The notes below the pieces were generated by a model. It did not search any database. It was given only the letters and a program-made list of their open reading frames with translations, and was not told the DNA's origin. Position numbers and translations under genes: made by a program. A stretch of 64,000 bases of DNA from an uncultured Paraburkholderia sp. (GTDB taxonomy: Bacteria; Pseudomonadota; Gammaproteobacteria; Burkholderiales; Burkholderiaceae). Positions 11,742 to 21,666 of this stretch are shown piece after piece (position 1 is the stretch's first letter; each line of letters begins with the position of its first letter). The stretch covers positions 186,001 through 250,000 of the forward strand of contig CALNWN010000001.1 of the NCBI GenBank assembly GCA_940746715.1, given 5' to 3'.

Positions 11742-12286
11742 ATGAAACCCTCTTTTCCCGCCGCGCCGGTCGTCGAGCGCGCAGCCGAGCCTACCGAGGC
11801 GAACATCCGCGAGCTGGTCTACGCGTTTTACGACCGCGTGCGCGCGGACCCGCTGCTCGGTGCGCGGTGTTCGAGGCGACGCTTGCCGGCCGGTGGGACG
11901 ATCATCTGCCGAAGATGTGCACGTTCTGGACGAGCCTCGTGCTGGGCGCGAAGCAGTACCGCGGCAATGTGCAGCAGGCGCATCAGCCGCTCGAGGGCAT
12001 CGAGCCGCAGCATTTCAGCCGCTGGCTGTACCTGTTTCTGGACACGGTGGAATCACGCTACGAGCCTGCCGCCGCGGTGCGCTTCATGGAGCCGGCGCTG
12101 CGTATCGCGCAGAGTTTGCAGTTAAGCCGCTTCGGCTGGGACTGCAGGATCCCGCCCGAACAGCAGGCTTTGCTCGAACGCGTGGCGCCGAAGCGGCCTC
12201 GCCCGGACGACGAGCCGCATCTTCCCGAGCGGGCCGCCGGGGAGCCGTTTCCGGCGCGCATCATCGGCAAGTCGCGGGACGAATGA
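11742..12286 (+). pseudogene. Group III truncated hemoglobin, frameshifted
   Basis: From the ATG at 11742 the frame reads EANIRELVYAFYDRVRADPLLG, the start of a group III truncated globin. One base is lost near 11865, and the remaining fold (VFEATLAGRWDDHLPKMCTFW, then VQQAHQPL with the family histidine, then FLDTV) continues in the next frame to the TGA at 12286. Such globins dioxygenate or reduce nitric oxide in the cytoplasm. Placement next to nsrR supports a nitric oxide role. The extra C-terminal 40 residues (about QQALLERVAPKRPRPDDEP) are variable in the family. As it stands only 40 native residues would be made. Confidence 0.8.
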
Positions 12287-12360
12287 CGGGGCGCGGCTTG
12301 AGTGGCGTGAGCGGCTTCAGCGGCCTGAGTGGCGCCCCGCGGGCCGGCAGCGCCTCGTGC

Positions 12361-12837
12361 TCATTCCGACGCGCCGTTGCCCGATTCGATGCCCCAGCGC
12401 GCGAGCGCCGCGTCGTCGGTCACGCGGGCGTCGACCCAGCGCTCGCCCGCCTCGGTTTTCTCCTTCTTCCAAAACGGCGCCTGGGTCTTCAGATAATCCA
12501 TCACGAATTCGCACGACGCGAATGCCTCGCCGCGATGCGCGGCCGTCGTCGCGACGAGCACGATCTGATCGAGCGGATACAGCTTGCCGACGCGGTGCAC
12601 GATCAGCACTTCGATGCCGGGCCAGCGCTCGCGCGCACTCACGACAATCGCCTCCAGCGACTTCTCCGTCATGCCCGGATAGTGCTCGAGCTCCATGGCC
12701 TCCACCGGGCTGCCGTCGTTCAGGTCGCGCACGGTGCCGACAAAGCAGGCCACCGCGCCGATCTTCGGATTGCGGGCGCGCAGCGCGGCGACCTCGGCGG
12801 TGAGGTCGAAATCTTCGGTCTGGACACGAACGGGCAT
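12361..12837 (-). CDS. moaE: Molybdopterin synthase catalytic subunit MoaE
   Basis: The large subunit of molybdopterin synthase, which transfers sulfur from the MoaD thiocarboxylate to precursor Z to make the molybdopterin dithiolene. The 158-residue protein has the family blocks GAVACFVGTVRDLNDG, LEHYPGMTEKSL, HRVGKLYPLDQIVLVATTAAHR and the active-site lysine segment APFWKKE. It is the last gene of the moeA-moaD-moaE unit and is intact although moeA upstream is broken. Confidence 0.96.
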   Translation of the reverse strand: MPVRVQTEDFDLTAEVAALRARNPKIGAVACFVGTVRDLNDGSPVEAMELEHYPGMTEKSLEAIVVSARERWPGIEVLIVHRVGKLYPLDQIVLVATTAAHRGEAFASCEFVMDYLKTQAPFWKKEKTEAGERWVDARVTDDAALARWGIESGNGASE

Positions 12838-12858
12838 GGCCGGCTCCTGATGGTTCGG

Positions 12859-12888
12859 CCGGTGAAGCGGTTAGACCGCTTCAACCGG
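12859..12888 (-). other. Hairpin between moaD and moaE
   Basis: A perfect seven-base stem GAAGCGG/CCGCTTC around TTAGA, extended by CCGGT/AACCGG with one unpaired base. It lies at the end of moaD and ahead of moaE and has no T run, so it is not a standard terminator; it might stabilise or space the two messages. Confidence 0.4.
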
Positions 12889-12889
12889 T

Positions 12890-13147
12890 TCAGCCGCCCG
12901 TGACGGGCGGGAAGAAGGCCACCTCGCAGCCTTCGGTGATACGCGTGCCGGCGTCGGTCATCACGTGATTGCAGGCCATGCGCAGCGCGCGGCCTTCGGC
13001 GAGCGTGTCCGCCCAGATGCCGCCGCGCACGCGCAGCCACGCGCGCACGTCGCCGACGGTGACAACGCCTACTGGCAACTCGACGGTTTCGTCTGCTCGA
13101 TCGAGCGCTTCACGCACGCTCGCGAAATATCGCAATTGAATCTTCAT
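12890..13147 (-). CDS. moaD: Molybdopterin synthase sulfur carrier MoaD
   Basis: An 85-residue ubiquitin-fold protein ending in the required Gly-Gly (FFPPVTGG), which is adenylated and thiocarboxylated to carry sulfur to MoaE. The start MKIQLRYFASVREALDRADE and the final CEVAFFPP block are typical. It follows moeA by 24 bases and precedes moaE by about 50. Intact. Confidence 0.95.
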   Translation of the reverse strand: MKIQLRYFASVREALDRADETVELPVGVVTVGDVRAWLRVRGGIWADTLAEGRALRMACNHVMTDAGTRITEGCEVAFFPPVTGG

Positions 13148-13171
13148 GGGATGCCGCCGGCGCAGCCGGCC

Positions 13172-14389
13172 TCAATTCAGCAACTCGGAAAAAGGAATGA
13201 AGCGCACGGTTTCGCCGGCACTGATCGCATGATTGGGCGGATTGTCGATCAAACCGTCGCCCCACACCGTGGACGTCAGCACGGCCGAACTCTGGTTCGG
13301 GAACAGATCGAGACCGCCAGCCGCATTGACGCGGGCCCGGAGGAACTCGTTGCGGCGATCCGCCTTGCTCTGGGTGAAGTCCGCGCGCAACGACAGCGCG
13401 CGGCGCGACCGCCTGCACGCCGGCCAGCCGCAGCAGGAACGGACGCACGAACAGCAGAAAGGTCACGAAGCTCGAGACGGGATTGCCCGGCAAGCCGATA
13501 AAAAACGTCTCGGCGGACGGCGCGGACGGTTCTGCTGCCGCTCGACTACCCGCGCCGCGCCGCACGGCGCCGAACGCGAGCGGCTTGCCGGGCTTCATCG
13601 CGATCTGCCACAGGGTGAGGCGCCCTTCCGCCTCGACGGCGGGCTTCACATGGTCTTCCTCGCCGACCGACACGCCGCCGCAGGTCAGGATGAGATCGTG
13701 CGCCTGCGCCGCCTCGCGCAGCGTGGCGCGCGTTGCATCCAGATTGTCGGCGACGATACCGAAATCGCTGACCTCGCAGCCGAGGTTCTCCAGCAAACCG
13801 CGCAGCGTGAAGCGATTGGAGTTGTAGATCGCGCCGGGCTTCAGCGGCTCGCCAGGCATGGTCAGCTCGTCGCCAGTAAAGAACACGGCGACCTTGACGC
13901 GGCGGCGCACTTGCAGTTCCGCGCAGCCCACGGATGCGGCGAGACCCAGCGCCTGCGGCGTAAGCCGCGTGCCGGCCGGCAGAATGACCGAACCGCTGCG
14001 GATGTCCGCGCCTTGTGCCGTAATCCACTCGCCGGGCCGCGGGCTGTGCAGGATGGTAACCCCGTCGCCGGCGGCTTCCGTCTGCTCCTGCATGACGATG
14101 GCGTCCGCGCCCGGCGGCACCGTGGCGCCGGTGAAGATGCGCGCCGCCGTGCCGGGCGTGAGCGGCCCGGGCGCGTGACCCGCGGGAATGCGTTGCGACA
14201 CCGGCAGGCGGCGGTTGCCGTGCGTGGTGACGTCAGCGGCGCGGATCGCGTAGCCGTCCATGGCACTGGTGTTCATCGGCGGGACGTCGAGCGGCGAGAC
14301 GACGTCGGCCGACAACACGCGGCCGGCTGCTTCAAGCGTCGGCACAGGTTCACTGCCGTTCACGGAGCGCGGGGCGTAGGTGTGGACAT
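13172..14389 (-). pseudogene. moeA: Molybdenum insertase MoeA, deleted near the start and frameshifted
   Basis: MoeA inserts molybdate into adenylated molybdopterin. The central 300 residues are clear: PMNTSAMDGYAIR, RIFTGATVPPGADAIVMQE, FFTGDELTMPGE, IYNSNRFTLRGLL, TCGGVSVGEEDHVK, MKPGKPLAFG and GLPGNPVSS. Two lesions are seen. The start region reads MSTPTPRAP from ATG 14389 and then loses about 20-25 residues with a frame change before SEPVPTLEAAGRVL. Near 13394-13403 a CG tract is two bases short (or one base long), so the C-terminal domain (LRADFTQSKADRRNEF to the end) is in another frame. The cell could make MoaD and MoaE but probably no active MoeA from this copy. Confidence 0.85.
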
Positions 14390-14638
14390 CTCGGGTTCGG
14401 AGCCGCTGATCAAAAGAACATTGTAGCGGTCGAAGGCCGCGCCTTGTCGGGGCCGCGTTTATGGAGGGGTTTTCTGCTTTTTCAGGCTTTCGGGTTTTGC
14501 CGGGTGCGCCGGTTCGCCCAGCAGCGGGCAGGACGACAGGCTCTCTCCCGGCTCGCCGAGCCGCTATCCCGCCCACCCTGCATCGCGCGATAACGGCTCG
14601 GCCTCTGCGCGGGGCCGCCGGCCCGCGCTTCACTTCCA

Positions 14639-16090
14639 TCAGACACCGGTGTTGGCCGCGATGAAGTCCTTCACCCGCTGAGCGTCCGCGGGCACGACTT
14701 CGAAGCGCTGCGGCAGCGACTCGAGTCCCGCAAACGCGGCCGGACGCTCCGGTTCGCGCAGCAGCGCCTCGCGAATCGTCTCGCCGAACTTGATGGGCTG
14801 GGCCGTTTCCAGCACGATCATCGGCACGCCCGGCTGCAGATGTTCGCGCGCGACCTTGAGGCCGTCGGCGGTATGCGTGTCGATCATCGTGTCGTAGCGC
14901 TGGAACACGTCGCGGATCGCCTCGACGCGATCGTCGTGGCTGCTGCGGCCCGACACGAAACCGAACTCCTTGACGCGCGCAAAGTCGCCGCTTGCCGCGA
15001 GGTCGAAACCGCCCTTTTCCTCGACGTCGCGGAACAGTTGCAGCACGCGCGCCGGGTCGCGGCCCAGCAGATCGAACACGAAACGTTCGAAGTTCGACGC
15101 CTTCGAAATATCCATGCTCGGGCTGCTCGTGTGATATGTCTCGGCCGCCTTGCGCACGCGGTAGATGCCGGTGCGGAAGAACTCGTCGAGCACATCGTTT
15201 TCGTTGGTGGCGACCACGAGCTTTTCGATCGGCAGACCCATCATGCGCGCGATGTGACCCGCGCACACATTGCCGAAATTGCCCGACGGCACGGTGAACG
15301 ACACGCGCTCGTCGTTGCTCTTCGTGGCGGCAAAGTAGCCCTTGAAGTAATAGACCACCTGCGCGACCACACGCGCCCAGTTGATCGAATTGACCGTGCC
15401 GATCTTGTACTTCGCCTTGAAGGCGTGATCGTTCGAGACGGCTTTGACGATGTCCTGGCAGTCGTCGAACACGCCTTCGACCGCGAGGTTGAAAATATTC
15501 GGGTCTTGCAGGCTGTACATCTGCGCGGTCTGGAACGCGCTCATTTTCTTGTGCGGCGACAGCATGAACACGCGAATGCCCTGCTTGCCGCGCATCGCGT
15601 ATTCGGCGGCGCTGCCGGTGTCGCCGGAGGTCGCGCCGAGAATGTTCAGCGTTTCGCCGTGTTTGGCGAGCGCGTACTCGAACAGGTTGCCGATCAGCTG
15701 CATCGCCATGTCCTTGAAGGCGAGCGTCGGACCGTTCGACAGTTCGAGCAGCGACAGCGGCGCGCCGTTCTCGACGCCGAGCGTCTTGAGCGGCGTGATC
15801 TGCGCGGCGCTTTCGTCGTCGCGCACGTTGCAGTACGTGGCCGCCGTGTAGGTCTTGCGCGTGAGGGCGCGCAAATCTTCGGCCGGAATGTCGTCGCTGA
15901 ATTTCGACAGAATCTCGAAGGCCAGGTCGGCGTACGGCAGCGTGCGCCAACGCGCGAGTTCGTCGGCGCTGACGCGCGGATACTCGGTGGGCAGATACAG
16001 GCCGCCGTCTTTCGCGAGACCGCCGAGCAGAATGTCCGAGAAGGTGTGGCGCTCGCCGGCTCCGGCGCCGCGCGTGGAGAGATAGTTCAT
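14639..16090 (-). CDS. thrC: Threonine synthase
   Basis: A pyridoxal-phosphate enzyme that converts O-phosphohomoserine to threonine, the last step of the pathway. The 483-residue protein has the N-terminal block MNYLSTRGAG...TFSDILLGGLAKDGGLY and the cofactor lysine at residue 126 (NGPTLAFKDMAMQ), then ILGATSGDTGSAAEYA (phosphate-binding) and TVPSGNFGNVCAGH. It starts 8 bases after the end of hom, so the two are translationally linked. No lesion in 1.45 kb. Confidence 0.97.
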   Translation of the reverse strand: MNYLSTRGAGAGERHTFSDILLGGLAKDGGLYLPTEYPRVSADELARWRTLPYADLAFEILSKFSDDIPAEDLRALTRKTYTAATYCNVRDDESAAQITPLKTLGVENGAPLSLLELSNGPTLAFKDMAMQLIGNLFEYALAKHGETLNILGATSGDTGSAAEYAMRGKQGIRVFMLSPHKKMSAFQTAQMYSLQDPNIFNLAVEGVFDDCQDIVKAVSNDHAFKAKYKIGTVNSINWARVVAQVVYYFKGYFAATKSNDERVSFTVPSGNFGNVCAGHIARMMGLPIEKLVVATNENDVLDEFFRTGIYRVRKAAETYHTSSPSMDISKASNFERFVFDLLGRDPARVLQLFRDVEEKGGFDLAASGDFARVKEFGFVSGRSSHDDRVEAIRDVFQRYDTMIDTHTADGLKVAREHLQPGVPMIVLETAQPIKFGETIREALLREPERPAAFAGLESLPQRFEVVPADAQRVKDFIAANTGV

Positions 16091-16098
16091 AGTTCGGC

Positions 16099-17430
<1,332 letters not shown>

Positions 17431-17525
17431 GCAGCGTGGTGTCGAGTAGTGATTAAAGGAATTCGGGGTGCCGGTGGCCGGGTGCGCGCGGCGGACAATT
17501 CACGCCTCGCGCCCCGTATTGTGCG

Positions 17526-18363
17526 CTACGCCGTGTGACGTTTGCGATAACCGTCGAGGAAGCGCGCGATCCGGTGGATGGAATCGGCCAGATCGTCCAC
17601 GTTCGGCAGGAACACGACGCGGAAGTGATACGGCGTCTTCCAGTTGAAGCCGGTGCCCTGCACGAGCAGCACGCGCTCTTCCAGCAGCAGGTCGAGAATG
17701 AACTGCTGATCGTTCTCGATCGGATACACCTTCGGGTCGAGGCGCGGGAACATATAGAGCACCGCCTCCGGAGGCGCCCGCTCGGCACAATCAGGTCATT
17801 GGTTATTGATGCTCTGATAACCGCCGAGCGGGGTCTGGATCGCGTACTGGCCGGGCACGTTCGGGCACAGGCGCATGGACGCGAGAATGCCGAGGCCTTC
17901 GAAATAGTCTTTTGCGCTGCGGCGGTTTTCGCCCGTCAGGCCCGAGATGAACATCCAGCCGGCGCGGTAGCCGCACGAGCGATAGCTCTTCGACAGGCTG
18001 TTGAACGTGACGGTCAGCTCGTCTTCGGACAGCGCGGCCATCGACATGTGCTTCTTGCCGTCGTAGACGATCTTGTCGTAGACCTCGTCGGCGAAAATCA
18101 CGAGGCCGTGCTGGCGCGCGATTTTTATGAGGCCGAGCAGCAGTTCGTCGAAATACAGCGCGCCGGTCGGGTTGTTCGGGTTGATGACCACGAGCGCGCG
18201 CGTTCGGCGTGATTTTGGCGCGGATGTCGTCGAGGTCGGGCATCCAGCGGTTCGACTCGTCGCAGATGTAATGCACGGGCGTGCCGCCCGCGAGGCTCAC
18301 GCCGGCCGTCCATAACGGATAGTCCGGCGCTTCAAAGCCGAACGGCGCCAGGTTGCCGATAAA
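17526..18363 (-). pseudogene. AlaA/AlaC-family aminotransferase, multiply deleted
   Basis: Remains of a pyridoxal-phosphate aminotransferase that makes alanine from pyruvate and glutamate. Homology begins abruptly at FIGNLAPFGFEAP. The next residues DYPLWTAGVSLAGGTPVHY belong about 75 residues further on, the two ends sharing APD, so a deletion between short repeats is likely. Near 18194-18202 a CG tract is two bases short, shifting frame before NPNNPTGALY. The cofactor lysine segment FNSLSKSYRSCGYR is intact. After GGYQSIN about 30 residues are missing before ALYMFPRLDPKVYPIEN, again with a frame change. The first 40 or so residues are replaced by unrelated sequence. No functional enzyme can be made. 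In related genomes this gene leads the hom-thrC operon. Confidence 0.88.
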
Positions 18364-18436
18364 CAGTCGGACGCGCCGGGCAGGCTCGCCGATTGCGACA
18401 TTCGTGGTGCGGCGAGGCCGCAGGGCCGCTCTCAGG

Positions 18437-18478
18437 GGACCGCCCCGTATGGATTGCAATACGGACCGCCCAGTATGG
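18437..18478. repeat. Short direct repeats at the decayed 5' end of the aminotransferase gene
   Basis: GGACCGCCCCGTATGG at 18437-18452 recurs as GGACCGCCCAGTATGG at 18463-18478 (15 of 16 identical). Between them lies the inverted repeat CCGTAT/ATACGG, and the second copy is part of CGCCC/GGGCG. Downstream, CTAGGTAGGTAG at 18518-18529 places TAG in all three forward frames. The block occupies the space where the aminotransferase start should be. Confidence 0.6.
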
Positions 18479-18771
18479 GCGCCATGGCGGACGAAAACGG
18501 GTGAACCGGGCGGGTGGAACTAGGTAGGTAGCCGACGGGCCGCACCCCGGACCCTCGGCGCGGCTTGTGGCAGCGCATGAGCGGGGACGCCGCTGGGCGG
18601 CTAAAAAGTTATAATTTAGCGGATTTTGGCCGACTTCCGCAATGCACCAGACGCAACGGGAGCCTTTTGATCCTTTCCCTGTCCCACTCGTGTAGAACCG
18701 CGCCCTGCTCACGCCTGCCGCGTCAGGCCTTCAACACCTATGATGTCTCGCGACGACTTCGGAAAACGAAT

Positions 18772-19144
18772 TTGAAATTACATCAGGATTCCAGCGGCGC
18801 CCTGAACACCGTCACCGGCTACGGCGCCGGCTATGTCGAAATCAATCTGGTGCGCCACGCGGGCAGCCTTCTCGTGCTGCCGGACGCGCCTGTCATCTCC
18901 TGGCCCGTCACGTCTTTCGAGCAATTGACCCCTGAGCTTTTTTCGATGCTGGTCGGTCCCGCCCGAGGTGGTGGTGTTCGGCAGCGGCGAGCGGCTGCGT
19001 TTTCCGCACCCGCGCCTCACCGCCGCGTTGACGGCGAAGCGCATCGGCGTCGAAACCATGGACTTCAAGGCCGCCTGCCGCACCTACAACATTCTCATGG
19101 CCGAGGGCCGCAAGGTCGCGGCCGCCCTGCTGATCGAAGCGTAG
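18772..19144 (+). pseudogene. Mth938-like domain protein, frameshifted
   Basis: A short protein of the Mth938/DUF498 type, function unknown. It is often encoded near secretion or respiratory genes in proteobacteria. From a TTG start at 18772 the frame reads LKLHQDSSGALNTVTGYG and NLVRHAGSLLVLPD, then SFEQLTPELFSML. Near 18952 the frame changes (one base extra or two missing) and VVVFGSGERLRFPHPR plus ETMDFKAACRTYNILMAEGR continue to the TAG at 19144. TATAAT at 18610-18615 is a plausible -10 box. An alternative would be a very short product of about 60 residues. Confidence 0.75.
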
Positions 19145-19284
19145 CGCGGCGGCCACCGGCGCGCTCGCCGCGTCACGCACGATCACGTACACTGCGCGCC
19201 ATCCGTGCGAGGCCAGTCGCCTCCCGCCATCTCGAATAACAATGCAGCGCCGCGCAAGCGGCGTCGCCAGAAAGGTTTAAATCC

Positions 19285-21069
19285 ATGAACGATACGCCGT
19301 CGAGGCTACCGCTCGACCGCACCGCGATTCTGCTGCTGGTGCTGACCCTTGCCGTCATCTGGTTCGTGCCGCTCGGCTGGCGCCATCTGCTGCCGAGCGA
19401 CGAAGGCCGCTACGCCGAAATGGCCCGTGAAATGTTCGTCACCGGCGACTGGATCACGCCGCGCTACAACGGCTACAAGTACTTCGAGAAGCCGCCGCTG
19501 CAAACCTGGGCGAACGCGCTCACGTTCGCGTGGTTCGGCATCGGCGAATGGCAGGCGCGGCTCTACACGGCGCTGACCGGCTTTGCCGGCGTGCTGCTGA
19601 TCGGCTACACCGGCGCGCGCGTGTTCAACGCGGCCACCGGCGTATTCGCGGCGCTCGTGCTGGCCACCTCGCCCTACTGGAACCTGATGGGCCACTTCAA
19701 CACGCTCGACATGGGCCTGTCGTTCTGGATGGAGCTCACGCTGTGCGCGCTGCTGCTGGCGCAGCGCCCCAATCTGAAAACCTCGTGCGTGCGCGGCTGG
19801 ATGTGGCTGTGCTGGGCGTCGATGGCGCTTGCGGTACTGTCCAAGGGGCTTGTCGGCGTCATTCTGCCGGGCGCCGTGCTGGTGCTCTACACCCTGATCG
19901 CGCGCGACTGGGCCGTGTGGAAGCGCCTGCACCTGATCGGCGGGCTGATCCTGTTCTTCGCGGTCGTCACGCTCTGGTTCGTGCTGGTGCAGCAGCGCAA
20001 TCCGGAGTTCCTCAATTTCTTTTTCATTGTCCAGCAGTTCAAGCGCTATCTGACGCCTGAGCAGAACCGCCCAGGGCCGTTCTATTACTTCGTGCCGGTG
20101 CTGATCGTCGGGTTCCTGCCGTGGCTTTCGGTGACCGTGCAAAGCGTGCGTCACGCATGGCGCCTGCCGCGCCAGCCGAACGGCTTTGCGCCCGTCACGC
20201 TGATGCTTGTCTGGATCGGCTTCATCTTCCTCTTCTTCAGCGCGTCGCACTCGAAGCTGCTGTCGTACACGCTGCCGATCGCGCCGGCCATCGCGCTCCT
20301 GATCGGTCGCTATCTGCCGCTCCTCACGCGCGAGCAGCTGCGCCGCCATCTAACCGGCTATGCACTGTTTCTCGTAGTCGCCGCGTTTGCGGCGCTGTTC
20401 CTGCCGCGTTTCGGCACCGCCCGCAATCCGACCGAGCTCTATGTCGAATACCGCGTGTGGGTGCTCGCGGCGCTGGCCGTCGCCTTCGTGCTGACGCTCG
20501 CCGCGCTGTGGATCAATCGACGCAGCCGCACCTGCGGTCTCGGGGCCGTCGCCAGCTTCGGCGCCGCGTGGCTGCTGCTCGGCACCATCGCGGGCACCGG
20601 CCACGACGTGTTCGGCCGTCTCAGTTCCGGCGCGCCGCTCGCGCCCGCCATCAAGGCGCAGATGGCGAAATTGCCGGCCGACACGCCGTTCTACTCGGTC
20701 GGCGTGCTCGATCACACGTTGCCGTTCTACATCGGCCACACGATGACGATGGTCGAGCATCCCGACGAACTGGCGTTCGGCGTTTCCGTGGAACCGCAGA
20801 AATGGCTGCCTTCGGTTCAGGCCTGGGTCGAGCGCTGGAAGGCCGACCGCTATGCGCTCGCACTGCTGCCGCCGCCGACTTACGAGCGGCTTCTGAAGGA
20901 AGGTCTGCCGATGCAGGTGGTCGCCCGCGACTCGCGGCGCGTTGTCGTGATGAAGCCGCTCGCGGCGAGACAAACGCCCAGGCCGTCCGGCCCCGGCGCC
21001 CCGACCGCAGCGGCGCAACAGCCGCAAACGGCGACGTCGGCCGCGCCGGTGGAAAAACCGCAATCGTGA
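19285..21069 (+). CDS. arnT: Lipid A Ara4N transferase ArnT
   Basis: An inner-membrane glycosyltransferase (GT83) that moves 4-amino-4-deoxy-L-arabinose from undecaprenyl phosphate to lipid A on the periplasmic side, giving resistance to polymyxin and cationic peptides. 594 residues with about twelve hydrophobic helices. The acidic catalytic loop is seen as LPSDEGRYAEMAREM, followed by the ITPRYNGYKYFEKPPLQTW block typical of ArnT. The C-terminal tail is Pro/Ala/Gln-rich and variable. It leads the Ara4N cluster, preceded by AGAAAGG. Intact, unlike the genes just upstream. Confidence 0.95.
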   Translation: MNDTPSRLPLDRTAILLLVLTLAVIWFVPLGWRHLLPSDEGRYAEMAREMFVTGDWITPRYNGYKYFEKPPLQTWANALTFAWFGIGEWQARLYTALTGFAGVLLIGYTGARVFNAATGVFAALVLATSPYWNLMGHFNTLDMGLSFWMELTLCALLLAQRPNLKTSCVRGWMWLCWASMALAVLSKGLVGVILPGAVLVLYTLIARDWAVWKRLHLIGGLILFFAVVTLWFVLVQQRNPEFLNFFFIVQQFKRYLTPEQNRPGPFYYFVPVLIVGFLPWLSVTVQSVRHAWRLPRQPNGFAPVTLMLVWIGFIFLFFSASHSKLLSYTLPIAPAIALLIGRYLPLLTREQLRRHLTGYALFLVVAAFAALFLPRFGTARNPTELYVEYRVWVLAALAVAFVLTLAALWINRRSRTCGLGAVASFGAAWLLLGTIAGTGHDVFGRLSSGAPLAPAIKAQMAKLPADTPFYSVGVLDHTLPFYIGHTMTMVEHPDELAFGVSVEPQKWLPSVQAWVERWKADRYALALLPPPTYERLLKEGLPMQVVARDSRRVVVMKPLAARQTPRPSGPGAPTAAAQQPQTATSAAPVEKPQS

Positions 21070-21094
21070 CCCCATATCCGGATCTGAACACCCG

Positions 21095-21466
21095 ATGAAC
21101 CCGATTTCCCTTTTTTGCATTCTCGCCGGCGTCTCGTTGAACGCCGGCGCGCAGCTGCTGCTCAAAGCCGGAACGAATGCCGTTGGACACTTCGAATTCA
21201 CCCGTGCGAACATCCTGCCGATCGCCTTTCGACTTGCAACGCAACCGCCGATCGTCGGCGGCCTCGCCTGTTATGTGATCAGCGTCGCGGTGTGGGTCGT
21301 CGGGCTGTCGCGCGTGGATGTGTCGATCGCCTATCCGATGCTGTCGCTCGGCTATATCGTCAACGCTTTCGCCGCGTGGTATCTGTTCGGCGAAGTGCTG
21401 TCGCTGCACAAGCTCGTCGGCATCGGCGTGATTCTGCTGGGCGTAGTGATACTCGCGTGCAGCTAG
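21095..21466 (+). CDS. SMR-family Ara4N-phosphoundecaprenol flippase subunit-like protein
   Basis: A 123-residue, four-helix protein of the small multidrug resistance fold. SLNAGAQLLLKAG and SIAYPMLSLGYIVNAFAAWYLFG match the ArnE/ArnF subunits that flip Ara4N-phosphoundecaprenol across the inner membrane. Only one such gene is present, so it may act as a homo-oligomer or with a partner encoded elsewhere. It starts 25 bases after arnT. Ends in TAG, which therefore acts as a normal stop here. Assignment to ArnE rather than ArnF is not possible from sequence reading alone. Confidence 0.85.
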   Translation: MNPISLFCILAGVSLNAGAQLLLKAGTNAVGHFEFTRANILPIAFRLATQPPIVGGLACYVISVAVWVVGLSRVDVSIAYPMLSLGYIVNAFAAWYLFGEVLSLHKLVGIGVILLGVVILACS

Positions 21467-21494
21467 GCGTTTTTTGCGGCCGCTGCGCCGCGCG

Positions 21495-21537
21495 CAAGAC
21501 AACGCAAGACAACGTAAGCCGGCGCGAATCGCCGGCT
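21495..21537. repeat. Tandem 10-base repeat and hairpin before arnB
   Basis: CAAGACAACG is repeated back to back at 21495-21504 and 21505-21514, directly followed by a perfect hairpin AGCCGGCG-CGAAT-CGCCGGCT at 21517-21537 without a T run. The block fills the 200-base space between the SMR gene and arnB, the only long gap inside the Ara4N cluster. Confidence 0.6.
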
Positions 21538-21666
21538 AAGCAAAACGTAAGGTTGATCGCGGTATGCTCCGCGGTTGCACCCTTTTTTAGCCGTGGGCGG
21601 AATGGCGCGCAGTGTGTGCCGACTGCGCGCTCCGAACCCCGGCTTTTTCGATCGAGCGAAGCATTC

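Noticed and set aside
18518..18529. CTAGGTAGGTAG as an artificial contig linker
   Set aside because: It is not a linker sequence I recognise, and no ambiguous bases surround it. It is kept as part of the repeat block finding, not as an artefact claim.
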